A DNA stretch of 41,960 nt, from positions 1 to 41,960 of the forward strand of contig JAVBMC010000019.1 of assembly GCA_031552845.1 (NCBI GenBank), given 5' to 3'. Under the pieces are notes generated by a model. It was not told where the DNA came from and did not search any database. It was given only the letters and a program-made list of their open reading frames with translations. The DNA comes from JAVBMC01 sp031552845. GTDB lineage: Bacteria; Verrucomicrobiota; Kiritimatiellia; RFP12; DVOR01. How positions within the stretch are numbered: the stretch's first letter is position 1; every line of letters begins with the position of its first letter. Below are positions 16,718-23,861 of the stretch, one piece after another. Made by a program: the position numbers and the translations under genes.

Positions 16718-18568
16718 TCAGCCACCCCCCACCTTCGGCAACAGCCCCTCCAACTCCCGAAACGCCGGGGCATACCCTCCATCAGCTGCCTGCTCGAACA
16801 AAACCAGCGCCCGCGCCTCATCCCGCTCAACGCCGATACCCGCCCGATAACACTGCGCCAACGCATACTGCGCCTCGGCAAACCCCTGCTCCGCGCTCTT
16901 CCGATACCACTCCACCGCCCTTTTCACATCCCTCTCGACGCCAACCCCATTAAAATAACACCGCCCCGCATTAAACTGCCCCACCGAAATCCCCTCCTCC
17001 GCTGCCGCCAAATACAACCGCACCGCTTCCTTCAAATCCTTCGCCGTCCCGACGCCATTCTCACAGCAGATCCCCCAAGCGTTCAACGCACCCGGCAAAT
17101 TCTGCTCCTTCGCCAGCTTAAACCACCGCGCCGCCTCCAACACATCCTTCTGCACCAACCGCCCCTCCCAATACACGCCCCCCAGCCAAAGCTGCGCCTC
17201 GGCAAACCCCTGCTCCGCCGCACGCCGCGCCCAAACCAACCCCAACAACGGATCCGCCTTCACCCCCTGCCCCCGCACATAACAAATCCCCACATTATGC
17301 TGCGCCGCCGCCAACCCCTGCACCGCCGCCGCCAAAAACAGCCGAAACGCCTCCGCAAAATCCCTCTCCACCACCCCATCGTCCCCCTGATAATACAACC
17401 CGCCCAAATCCTGCAACGCCGCCCCAACCCCTTGCTCCGCCGCGCGCTTCAACCAAACAACCCCCTCCGTCTGATCAACCTCCACGCCCCTCCCGGCACG
17501 ATAACAGTTCCCCAACATATACTCCGCATCGGCAAATCCCTGCTCCGCACTCCTCCTAAACCACCTCACCGCCTCCTCCAAATCCACCTCCACTCCCACG
17601 CCATGCAAATACGCACACCCCAACTCATACTGCGCCCCCGCATGCCCCGACTCCGCCGCCTCGCGCAAATACTTCACCGCCAGCTTCAAATCACGCCGCA
17701 CCCCCGTCCCCCGCACATAACAAATCCCCACCGCATACACCCCATCCACATCCCCCTGCTCCGCCGCCCGCCGAAACCACTTCATCGCCGCCACCGAATT
17801 CCGCCGCACCCCCTCCCCATTCACATACAAATCCCCCAACCCCCTCTGCGCCGGCGCATACCCCCCATCCGCCGACCGCCTAAACCACCTCACCGCCTCC
17901 TTCAAATCCCTCTCCACCCCCCAGCCAAAATAAAAACACCGCCCCAAATCATACTGCGCCGACGCACTCCCCTGCTCCGCCGCCAGCCGCAGCCACTTCA
18001 CCCCCGCCTGCAAATTCGTCCCCACCCCGCAGCCGCCCGTCAACAACCACCCCCCCAGCTGATGCTGCGCCTCCGCATACCCCTGCGCCGCCGCCTTACG
18101 CATCCAACCCACTCCCCGCGCCAACTCCTCCGCCGACTCCCCCCGCTCCACCACCAACAACGCCCCCAACTGATACTGGGCCTGCACCACCCCCTCACGT
18201 GCCGCCAACCTAAACAACCGCTCCGCCTCCTCTACATCCCTCTCCACCCCATCCCCAAACCAATAACACAACCCCAACCCATACTCCCCCAAACAATACC
18301 CCTGCTCCGCGCTCCTCCGATACCACCTCACCGCCTCCCCAAAATTACACTCCACCCCATCCCCCACCGCATACCGCCGCCCCAACTCATACTGCGCCCC
18401 CGCATTACCCCCCTCCGCATCCGCCTGCAAACGCTTCACCGACCCCCGCCCGCAGCCCGCCGCTGCAACACACACCACAGCCAACACAAGCAGCAGACAC
18501 CCCCGCCCCCGCAAAAACCCGGCCCACGCCACGCTCAAACCACGCCCCAACATAAACTCCCTATACAC
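16718..18568 (-). CDS. Sel1-repeat lipoprotein (15 repeats), second copy
   Basis: A 616-residue exported lipoprotein with a hydrophobic segment ending AAAGC (lipobox Cys near residue 39 from this start). It is followed by about 15 Sel1 repeats and half of a sixteenth (AFRELEGLLP). It resembles the 1091-2878 protein in plan but is far more G/C-biased at third positions, so the two are not recent copies. The GTG start at 18568 has no clear ribosome-binding site. An in-frame ATG at 18553 has AGGGAG only 3 nt before it and would give a more usual signal peptide; either is possible. It begins 3 nt after the YccF gene, so the two are co-transcribed. It is likely a scaffold for protein contacts at a membrane surface. 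Confidence 0.92.
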   Translation of the reverse strand: MYREFMLGRGLSVAWAGFLRGRGCLLLVLAVVCVAAAGCGRGSVKRLQADAEGGNAGAQYELGRRYAVGDGVECNFGEAVRWYRRSAEQGYCLGEYGLGLCYWFGDGVERDVEEAERLFRLAAREGVVQAQYQLGALLVVERGESAEELARGVGWMRKAAAQGYAEAQHQLGGWLLTGGCGVGTNLQAGVKWLRLAAEQGSASAQYDLGRCFYFGWGVERDLKEAVRWFRRSADGGYAPAQRGLGDLYVNGEGVRRNSVAAMKWFRRAAEQGDVDGVYAVGICYVRGTGVRRDLKLAVKYLREAAESGHAGAQYELGCAYLHGVGVEVDLEEAVRWFRRSAEQGFADAEYMLGNCYRAGRGVEVDQTEGVVWLKRAAEQGVGAALQDLGGLYYQGDDGVVERDFAEAFRLFLAAAVQGLAAAQHNVGICYVRGQGVKADPLLGLVWARRAAEQGFAEAQLWLGGVYWEGRLVQKDVLEAARWFKLAKEQNLPGALNAWGICCENGVGTAKDLKEAVRLYLAAAEEGISVGQFNAGRCYFNGVGVERDVKRAVEWYRKSAEQGFAEAQYALAQCYRAGIGVERDEARALVLFEQAADGGYAPAFRELEGLLPKVGGG

Positions 18569-18571
18569 CCG

Positions 18572-18991
18572 CTAAAACGGATAAACCCTCCGCCCCAACG
18601 GCATCAACGCCACAATCGCCAGCTTAATATGCGCCCAGCCAAACGGAATCCCCACAACCGTCATACAACAACAAACCGCCAGCCACACATGCGCCAACCC
18701 CAACCACAACCCCGCCAGCAAAAACCACAACACATTCGCCACCGCCGTCCCGCGCACCTTCTCCAACCCCACCTCATCCGCCTCCACCAACGTACGCCCG
18801 AACGGCGCAAACGCAAACCACCCCACCCGCCAACACGCGATCGAAAACGGCAACAACAACCCAAATGACACCAAAAACACCCACACCCCCAACAACCACC
18901 ACGTCAAACCCACCATCCACCCCTGCACCAAAAACCACAAAATATTCCCCGCCGTCGCCAACAAACTCATCTCGCTGCTACCCTGCAACAT
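18572..18991 (-). CDS. yccF: YccF-domain inner-membrane protein
   Basis: A 139-residue membrane protein with two YccF (DUF307) domains. Both halves show an NILWFL or NVLWFLLAG opening, a long hydrophobic pair of helices, and a PFSIACWRV or GIPFGWAHIKLA segment ending in FAPFGR or LMPLGRR. The function of YccF proteins is not established. ATG at 18991 is set by the strong ribosome-binding site AAAGGAGG (18999-19006) 7 nt upstream; a longer frame upstream is not used. It is followed within 3 nt by the Sel1 lipoprotein gene, so the pair probably forms one unit, with Sel1 repeats on one membrane face and YccF in the membrane. Confidence 0.93.
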   Translation of the reverse strand: MLQGSSEMSLLATAGNILWFLVQGWMVGLTWWLLGVWVFLVSFGLLLPFSIACWRVGWFAFAPFGRTLVEADEVGLEKVRGTAVANVLWFLLAGLWLGLAHVWLAVCCCMTVVGIPFGWAHIKLAIVALMPLGRRVYPF

Positions 18992-19028
18992 ACCCAAGCC
19001 TCCTTTCGATTTCAGACGTTCTGAGCAC

Positions 19029-19065
19029 AACCCATTCCGCTACTCCGCGCCAACATATATAAAGG
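19029..19065 (-). repeat. YccF leader segment, repeated at 16549-16585
   Basis: ACAACCCATTCCGCT, then a short variable stretch and CGCGCCAACATATA on the plus strand, shared with 16549-16585. Here it is the upstream region of the intact YccF gene. Confidence 0.7.
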
Positions 19066-19275
19066 CACCTGTGGCACTTCGCCGAGCGCATTGCATCGGG
19101 CTTAGCCACTTTTTTCCTTCTCTCTCCGCGACTCCGCGCCTCCGCGTGACATCTCATCCACTTGTTTGCGTCAGCCTCCCCACTTATTACCTATCACCTA
19201 TTACTTATGACTTGGTCTTTCGTCTCCGCGTGAGCCTTATCCAGCCTTGTCGCCGAAAGTGAATGATTAGAGGTT
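19060..19275. mobile_element. Partial, inverted copy of the AATTATTAG-type element
   Basis: Begins TATAAAGGCACCTGTGGCACTTCGCCGAG, the reverse complement of 3243-3271 in copy 1 with a few changes. It contains TCTCCGCGACTCCGCG (19121) and a 7-bp microsatellite (19183-19210), and closes with GTGAATGATTAGAGG (19258-19273), a decayed end. Bases 19146-19190 are also repeated at 21100-21144. Confidence 0.5.
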
Positions 19276-19284
19276 TTTCAAACT

Positions 19285-19480
19285 GAATAGCACGCTTCTC
19301 CTCATGCTCAAAGAGGCCCACCAAAGCCTACAGGAGTTCATGAAGAGAAGCGTGCCAAAACGGCAACGCCTCCTCCCATGTCGCTCCTGTTAGAATACTT
19401 GGTGGTTTCTTTGAACGAACGGCCGCGCGGTTAAACGCGGAATATGGTAACCGCTGTCTTCCAACAGGAGAAACGCCCAT
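19285..19480. ncRNA. Candidate structured RNA, strand unknown
   Basis: Two enclosed domains are visible: GCACGCTTCTC (19290-19300) with GAGAAGCGTGC (19345-19355), a perfect 11-bp stem over a 44-nt loop, and CTCCTGTT (19384-19391) with AACAGGAG (19463-19470) around an inner GCGGTTAAACGC part. No family motif was recognised (not RNase P, tmRNA, SRP or 6S as far as I can see). It could instead be mobile-element debris. Confidence 0.3.
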
Positions 19481-19714
19481 CGACTGATAAACTTTCACCT
19501 ACTTGAGACAACACCACAATGGTATCAGAAATCCCCTACCCAAAGCAAGCAAAAAAGTTAAAGCGAGCAAACACAACTTTAAACCCCCGCTATATCTCCC
19601 CTCGCACCCCCACATTTCAGCCAAACCGGTCCCTGCCCCTCACCTCATTCTCCGCGTGAGACTCCCCACACACCCGCGCCCGGCATGAGCTTTTCCCCCT
19701 CTCCACCGGCCGAT
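19481..19714. other. Intergenic, no gene recognised
   Basis: Only a CTCCGCGTGAG trace of the dispersed motif near 19650 was seen. The short open frames lack start signals. Confidence 0.4.
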
Positions 19715-19934
19715 AAAAAAACAAAGGTTCGTCCGTACTGCGCGGGGCATGCTTTTCTGTACGTTTGTGTATCGGGTTTAGTACGTTCAAAGGTTCGCGC
19801 GTACTGTTTTGCGGGCAGAGTTGCGTACGTTCGTGTATTGAGTTGTGTACGTTCAAACGTTTGTGCGTACTGCTTCGAAGGTGTGAACGGGTTGGGAGAC
19901 GGGTTCGCACGTACTGGGACGAAGGTTCGTGCGG
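19715..19934. repeat. 22-bp-pitch array with GTAC cores, ten units
   Basis: GTAC occurs at 19735, 19759, 19781, 19801, 19825, 19847, 19867 and 19911. Steps are 24, 22, 20, 24, 22, 20 and 44, that is 66 bp per three units and a 22-bp mean pitch. Units alternate between GTACGTTY and ACTG openings, with AAGGTTCG in the spacer. A CAAACGTTTG palindrome lies at 19854-19863. It ends 38 bp from the T-run of the terminator at 19973-20009, the same distance as the array at 10299-10606 from its terminator. Confidence 0.75.
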
Positions 19935-19972
19935 GTTGCGACAAAGGTGGCAGATGGGGGGCTAAAAGGCAC

Positions 19973-20009
19973 AAAAAAAGACGGCGAAGCTCTTGCGAAC
20001 TTTGCCGTC
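19973..20009 (-). terminator. Intrinsic terminator of the small membrane protein gene
   Basis: On the minus strand GACGGC and GCCGTC enclose AAGTTC and GAGCTT around a GCAA loop, followed by seven T. It starts 23 nt after the stop at 20033. Confidence 0.9.
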
Positions 20010-20032
20010 GAAAAGTAAACCTTGGGGCAGCG

Positions 20033-20335
20033 TTAGGCTGCCGTGAACAATAAGTGATGGGTCAGATCAGACGGATTTGTCCGATAGATAGTATACCCCT
20101 CACGGCGCGCCCTACTCAACAACTGCGTCAGCCCAACCATACGCGGCCTCGTCGACCTCAACGGTCTCATCGACAATGCAAGCAGGAACACCCGCGTTGC
20201 CAGCGACGGCACGAGCACGACTTCACCGATTTTCGCCGACTTCATCGACAACGCAGCCGAGAACTCCGACATTTTCATCGAAGCGAAAAGCAGCGCAATA
20301 GCAAAAGTAATAACAATGGTGAATAATATGAACAT
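20033..20335 (-). CDS. Small single-pass membrane protein, unrecognised
   Basis: A 100-residue product with an N-terminal hydrophobic helix (MFILFTIVITFAIALLFA), an amphipathic middle containing LSMKSAKIGEVV and LALSMRPLRSTRP, and a basic C-terminal part. A promoter (20392-20420), an AAAGGG ribosome-binding site 9 nt before ATG 20335, and a strong terminator just downstream all point to a real minus-strand transcript. The coding part has a 9-nt rhythm (CCGATTTTCGCCGACTTCATCGA on the plus strand) that recurs at 20553-20590 and faintly at 10180-10205. The opposite strand is also open here, so the coding call is not certain. No family was recognised. Confidence 0.5.
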   Translation of the reverse strand: MFILFTIVITFAIALLFASMKMSEFSAALSMKSAKIGEVVLVPSLATRVFLLALSMRPLRSTRPRMVGLTQLLSRARREGYTIYRTNPSDLTHHLLFTAA

Positions 20336-20391
20336 GATGGAAAGCCCTTTGTGTTTTGTTGTGGACTGCACGCCGGCCAAACGGACAGTCT

Positions 20392-20420
20392 CTTATAGTT
20401 GATGGCTCCTTGGAGCTTAA
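20392..20420 (-). promoter_or_regulatory. Promoter of the small membrane protein gene
   Basis: TTAAGC (20415-20420), a 17-bp spacer and TATAAG (20392-20397) on the minus strand. The rest of 20421-20616 holds no recognised gene; it contains the 9-nt CACCGATTT-CGCCGATTT-CATCGACAG repeat at 20555-20581. Confidence 0.5.
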
Positions 20421-20616
20421 GCTCCCGTATGTCGGGGGGCGGAGATTCGCGTTGGAACTCCGAGCCACAAGTATCCGAATCAGTGACGGGTCACTCAATG
20501 GGGTCAACGGGGATGCAGTTTAGCAGATTGGCGGGATAAGTCAAGTGGCAAAATGCGACCTCACCGATTTCGCCGATTTCATCGACAGCGTACACCTCCA
20601 CACACATCTAAAAGGC

Positions 20617-20645
20617 TTGCACTGCAAGGCTCGGTAGTGTATAGT
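20617..20645 (+). promoter_or_regulatory. Promoter of the acetyltransferase gene, leaderless
   Basis: TTGCAC (20617-20622), a 17-bp spacer and TATAGT (20640-20645). Only 8 nt separate the -10 box from the ATG at 20654, so transcription should start at or next to the start codon. There is no Shine-Dalgarno sequence. Confidence 0.75.
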
Positions 20646-20653
20646 GCGCCTGG

Positions 20654-21103
20654 ATGACCACGAAACAGCAAATGTACACTCCAACGCCTGACGATTACGC
20701 CGAACTTACCGCCTTGTGGGAAGCATCCGTCCGTGCCACCCATACATTTTTGACGGAAAACGGCATCGTCGAGATCCGCAGCGAACTCCCCAACTATTTC
20801 AACGCCGTGACGTTACTCGCCCTCAAGAATAACGATGGACAGATCACCGCCTTCATGGGCACCTCCGGCAACAAGCTCGAAATGCTCTTTGTCCACCCCG
20901 CATATTTCCGCCAAGGCCTCGGCAAGCAACTCCTCAATCACGCCATCGACAAACTCAATATAACCGAAGTCGACGTCAACGAAGCCAACCCCGGCGCCGC
21001 CGAATTCTACCGCCGCTGCGGCTTCAACCAATACGCCCGCTCACCCCTCGACTCCGCCGGCCGCCCCTTCCCCATCCTCCACCTGCGCCGCCGCGCCACG
21101 TGA
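20654..21103 (+). CDS. GNAT-family N-acetyltransferase, YjaB-like
   Basis: A 149-residue GNAT acetyltransferase. GNAT enzymes move acetyl from acetyl-CoA to an amine; the acceptor here is unknown. The order of motifs matches YjaB-type proteins: LWEASVRATHTFL near the N-terminus, LEMLFVHPAYFRQGLGKQLLNHA with the Q-x-x-G-x-G/A CoA-binding loop (RQGLGK), VNEANPGAAEFYRRCGF, and a final GRPFPILHL strand. Length is typical. The start is fixed by the promoter, whose -10 box ends 8 nt upstream. It is followed by a repeat-bearing gap and a separately promoted gene. Confidence 0.92.
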   Translation: MTTKQQMYTPTPDDYAELTALWEASVRATHTFLTENGIVEIRSELPNYFNAVTLLALKNNDGQITAFMGTSGNKLEMLFVHPAYFRQGLGKQLLNHAIDKLNITEVDVNEANPGAAEFYRRCGFNQYARSPLDSAGRPFPILHLRRRAT

Positions 21104-21164
21104 CATTTTATCCACCTGTGTGCGTTAGCCTCCCCACTTATTACTTATCACCTATTACCTATTA
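21100..21164 (+). repeat. Copy of 19146-19210 with 7-bp microsatellite
   Basis: GTGACATTTTATCCACCTG and onward matches 19146-19190 with about six differences, then runs into heptamers CTTATTA, CTTATCA, CCTATTA and CCTATTA (21137-21164). The first four bases are the end of the acetyltransferase gene, so the repeat abuts its stop. Confidence 0.75.
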
Positions 21165-21185
21165 CTTCTCTTCCGCCGAGTCCGC

Positions 21186-21214
21186 TTGCAACTGCGTAAA
21201 CTGTTTGCTATGCT
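21186..21214 (+). promoter_or_regulatory. Promoter of the thiamine pyrophosphokinase gene
   Basis: TTGCAA (21186-21191), a 17-bp spacer and TATGCT (21209-21214). The start codon at 21228 is only 13 nt downstream, giving a 5' UTR of a few bases at most. Confidence 0.7.
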
Positions 21215-21227
21215 GATCCCTATTATC

Positions 21228-21887
21228 ATGAACACCCCATACGTCCAGAGTCTAACCCGACCCAGCACCGTCATTCTCGCGCATGGCGCATTTCCCACGC
21301 ACGCCATTCCCCTACTCGCGCTCCAAAACGCCACGCCCGTCATCTGCTGTGATGGCGCCGCGCAAGACCTCATCAACTACGGACGCCAGCCTGACGCCGT
21401 CATCGGCGATTGCGACAGCCTCCCCCCCGCACTCCAGCAAACCCTTGCCGACCGCCTCATCAAAGTCGACGAGCAAGACACCAATGACCTCGCCAAAGCC
21501 CTCCGCTACGCCACTGCCCGCCACCCCGGCGCCATCACCATCCTCGGCGCCAGCGGCAAACGCGAAGACCACCTCCTCGGCAACCTCGCGCAATTCGCCG
21601 ACTTCGCGCAGCACCACTCCACCCTCACCCTCCTCACCGACACCGGTTCCTTCCGCTATGTCGCGGACGGTACAGAAACAACCCTCCCCGCCTACGTAGG
21701 CCAACCCGTCTCACTCTTTCCCCTTGCGCCCGATACCGAGCTGCGCTCCCAAGGACTGCGCTATCCCCTCGACAACATCCGCTTGACCCGCTGGTGGCAA
21801 GCCACCCTGAACACTGCCGACAGCGAGACCATCACTCTTCGCGCACAAAACGGCGGCGCACTTATTTACCAACGCTACCCCAACTGA
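21228..21887 (+). CDS. thiN: Thiamine pyrophosphokinase
   Basis: A 219-residue enzyme expected to transfer pyrophosphate from ATP to thiamine, making the cofactor thiamine diphosphate. Diagnostic parts are VICCDGAAQDLI, the PDAVIGDCDSL strand-loop with its metal-binding aspartates, DEQDTNDLAKAL, GASGKREDHLLGNL, and a C-terminal beta-sandwich (LFPLAPDTEL, GLRYPLDNIRL) that forms part of the thiamine site. ATG at 21228 is chosen because the promoter -10 box overlaps the earlier in-frame starts. The next gene begins 3 nt after its stop. Confidence 0.9.
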   Translation: MNTPYVQSLTRPSTVILAHGAFPTHAIPLLALQNATPVICCDGAAQDLINYGRQPDAVIGDCDSLPPALQQTLADRLIKVDEQDTNDLAKALRYATARHPGAITILGASGKREDHLLGNLAQFADFAQHHSTLTLLTDTGSFRYVADGTETTLPAYVGQPVSLFPLAPDTELRSQGLRYPLDNIRLTRWWQATLNTADSETITLRAQNGGALIYQRYPN

Positions 21888-21889
21888 TT

Positions 21890-22171
21890 ATGCACACCTG
21901 CATCTACGAAATCATCATGCTCATCTGCTTCGGCGCCAGCTGGCCCTTCTCCATCGCCAAAGCCCTCCGCACGCGCGTCGTCGCCGGCAAAAGCCCTCTC
22001 TTCCTCGGCCTCGTGATTACCGGCTACGCGGCCGGCATCTGCCACAAACTCGCCAACCCCGTCACCAACGGCAACCCCATCGCCCCCTACATCGTCTGGT
22101 TCTACGCGCTCAATCTCCTCATGGTCGCGCTCGATCTCGGGCTCTACCTCAAATATAAACAGCGCGCCTAA
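21890..22171 (+). CDS. Small conserved-looking membrane protein, PQ-loop-like
   Basis: 93 residues with three hydrophobic segments (~8-24, ~36-54, ~66-86). Motifs are CFGASWPFSIAKALRTR, AGKSPLFLGLVITGYAAGICHKL and IVWFYALNLLMVALDLGLYLKYK. The layout resembles half of a PQ-loop/SemiSWEET protein, but the Pro-Gln pair is not clear, so no transport role is claimed. It begins 3 nt after the thiamine pyrophosphokinase stop and is surely co-transcribed. Its stop and the stop of the next, opposite gene are only 1 nt apart. Confidence 0.85.
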   Translation: MHTCIYEIIMLICFGASWPFSIAKALRTRVVAGKSPLFLGLVITGYAAGICHKLANPVTNGNPIAPYIVWFYALNLLMVALDLGLYLKYKQRA

Positions 22172-22172
22172 A

Positions 22173-22559
22173 CTACTCCACGCGTACAAAGTCGAACGAG
22201 TTACCCGCCGCGCGATAAAGTCCATGCGGCGCCTTGAACGTCACATCGACAAGATCATCGCCCGCGTAACGAATATCAAAGCACCACTCCGGTGCCAGCG
22301 GACAAAAGCTTAGCGTACGAATCGCTTGGACGTTATTCTCCTCTGCCGACGTAGTGATTCCGCGATCAACCAACTCCTGTTTATACGGCACATAACAAAA
22401 GTGATACGTGCCCGGCGGTTGTCCTTCAACCTGCGACAGCTCCAATTCACCATAACCCAATTCAGATGGCTGCAACCGCGAATTGCTGATAAGGAAGAAA
22501 AAGCAAAACAGCCCCAATAGATTGAGACTCAGAAAAACATTCAGCAAGAATAGTTTCAT
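22173..22559 (-). CDS. Membrane-anchored uncharacterised protein
   Basis: 128 residues: an N-terminal membrane anchor (MKLFLLNVFLSLNLLGLFCFFFLIS), then an extracytoplasmic domain. The C-terminal ~90 residues resemble the C-terminal domain of the upstream partner: both share a pattern ending xV-T/DF-x-(I)-APxG-x-Y followed by a G-N-x-FxF strand. ATG at 22559 overlaps the partner's stop (ATGA). The two are probably co-expressed surface proteins with a common fold. Function unknown. AT content is higher than in the flanking plus-strand genes. Confidence 0.85.
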   Translation of the reverse strand: MKLFLLNVFLSLNLLGLFCFFFLISNSRLQPSELGYGELELSQVEGQPPGTYHFCYVPYKQELVDRGITTSAEENNVQAIRTLSFCPLAPEWCFDIRYAGDDLVDVTFKAPHGLYRAAGNSFDFVRVE

Positions 22560-23635
22560 TGCGCACCTCCGTTATACATGTCACGATACGATTTGAAAAC
22601 AAAGGTGCCATTGGTGAGCCCGCCTGTATAAACACCTTTCGGCGCACGGATGGAGAAGTCGATGATCTGCGGCTGCGCATCACGGTCAATCACATAATGT
22701 GCTTCAAAGCCGTAGTTAAACCCACGCTTGGGAAATGCGAGCGCCAGGCGAAGTGTATTCGTCGACCCTTGCACATCGACGTCATTAACAAGCAGATAGC
22801 CCAAGCTCTCCGGATCACGCGAACGACAGGAAAACAAATAAGAGTCGAGCGTCCGCTCCTTTTTAAATGACGCCCCCAATATGAAGTCTTCGGTAATGCG
22901 CAACGGCGTATAGTGGGCGCGGCAGGTTTTAAAGTCTTCTTGCAAACAGACAAGCGTCCCCCACGGCAAGCCGAATCCCCAGCACAAGATATTCGCACCA
23001 AGCAGCACGCAGTTGAAAATCAACAACCCACGCGTGTTCACCAAAAGACGGTTCCACAATTGCCCGAGGCGGTTGTCGGAGGCCGGAGGTTCAGGCGCAA
23101 GACGCTTGGCTTTGCGGGCATCGGAGAGAGCAGACGTAAGTGGAATCCAAAGGTAACCGCAAATATAGAGCTGGAGAAAAACTTCCATTGCTAAGAGCCT
23201 GCCTCCCCCAGCCCAAAAGGGTTCTGTATCAAAGGTACAGATATACGTGAATGGCAGCAGCATGGAAAGTCCCAGACTCAAGAGCTGCAGAATCAATACT
23301 AGTGCCCACATATCAGGCGATAAGAAGTCTCGCAGAACCGCAGTGTTGCGGAAAACCGTCGATGTAAACAGACGATAACGCGTACGCTGCAAGCAAGCCT
23401 GTAGCCGCCCGCAGCCAATAACCATAATCATGCCAGCCGTCAGCAGCAATATACACGACTTAACCACCCAACAAAAATCTTCGAAAGGTGAATGCGCAGC
23501 AAGGTAACGCCCAAAGTCGATTATACTATAAAACCAGCTCCACACAAGAGGCAGGCAAAGCAACGCCACGAGAAAAGCGGCAGCATTAAAGACCAACCAA
23601 ACAGTCCAAGCAATATGTTTCAGCCATTTAGTCAT
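22556..23635 (-). CDS. Polytopic membrane protein with C-terminal soluble domain, unrecognised
   Basis: About 359 residues. Five hydrophobic segments fall near residues 8-35, 58-75, 105-130, 145-165 and 205-225, with a basic/Pro loop before the last. A soluble domain (~240-359) carries DSYLFSCRSRDPESLGYLL, GSTNTLRLALAFPKRGFNYG and IRAPKGVYTGGLTNG. ATG at 23635 is preferred because GGAG lies 6 nt before it and because the TATAAT of the promoter (23697-23702) overlaps the first in-frame ATG. It shares its C-terminal fold with the downstream gene. No family was recognised. Confidence 0.85.
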   Translation of the reverse strand: MTKWLKHIAWTVWLVFNAAAFLVALLCLPLVWSWFYSIIDFGRYLAAHSPFEDFCWVVKSCILLLTAGMIMVIGCGRLQACLQRTRYRLFTSTVFRNTAVLRDFLSPDMWALVLILQLLSLGLSMLLPFTYICTFDTEPFWAGGGRLLAMEVFLQLYICGYLWIPLTSALSDARKAKRLAPEPPASDNRLGQLWNRLLVNTRGLLIFNCVLLGANILCWGFGLPWGTLVCLQEDFKTCRAHYTPLRITEDFILGASFKKERTLDSYLFSCRSRDPESLGYLLVNDVDVQGSTNTLRLALAFPKRGFNYGFEAHYVIDRDAQPQIIDFSIRAPKGVYTGGLTNGTFVFKSYRDMYNGGAQ

Positions 23636-23696
23636 GCGAGGCTCCATTGAAGATTCACGAACCATCTGTGCGGCAACCATCCTTCCGAACAGCCTC

Positions 23697-23725
23697 ATTA
23701 TAGCACGCCTCCCGCCTGAGTGCAA
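23697..23725 (-). promoter_or_regulatory. Promoter of the coupled membrane-protein pair
   Basis: TTGCAC (23720-23725), a 17-bp spacer and a perfect TATAAT (23697-23702) on the minus strand. It is divergent from the glycosyltransferase promoter about 80 bp away. Confidence 0.85.
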
Positions 23726-23777
23726 CCGGAATGGACTCCATTCGAAAGCATTCGGGCGGACCGCGCGACAAATAGAT

Positions 23778-23805
23778 TTGAATCAGCTTCAGAATATGCT
23801 ATCAT
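23778..23805 (+). promoter_or_regulatory. Promoter of the glycosyltransferase operon
   Basis: TTGAAT (23778-23783), a 16-bp spacer and TATCAT (23800-23805). Confidence 0.65.
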
Positions 23806-23861
23806 AAATAGGAGCGGCGGGTGCCGCTGATGTGACAAACGTTAGAAGGCAGTGGCGTGGT

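Noticed and set aside
17297..18868. 523-residue open frame antisense to the Sel1 lipoprotein
   Set aside because: Arg/Pro/His-rich shadow of a repetitive GC-rich gene, without a family.
19310..19416. Plus-strand peptide frame LLLMLKEAHQSLQEF and onward
   Set aside because: Short, no start signal, and overlaps a perfect inverted repeat; treated as non-coding.
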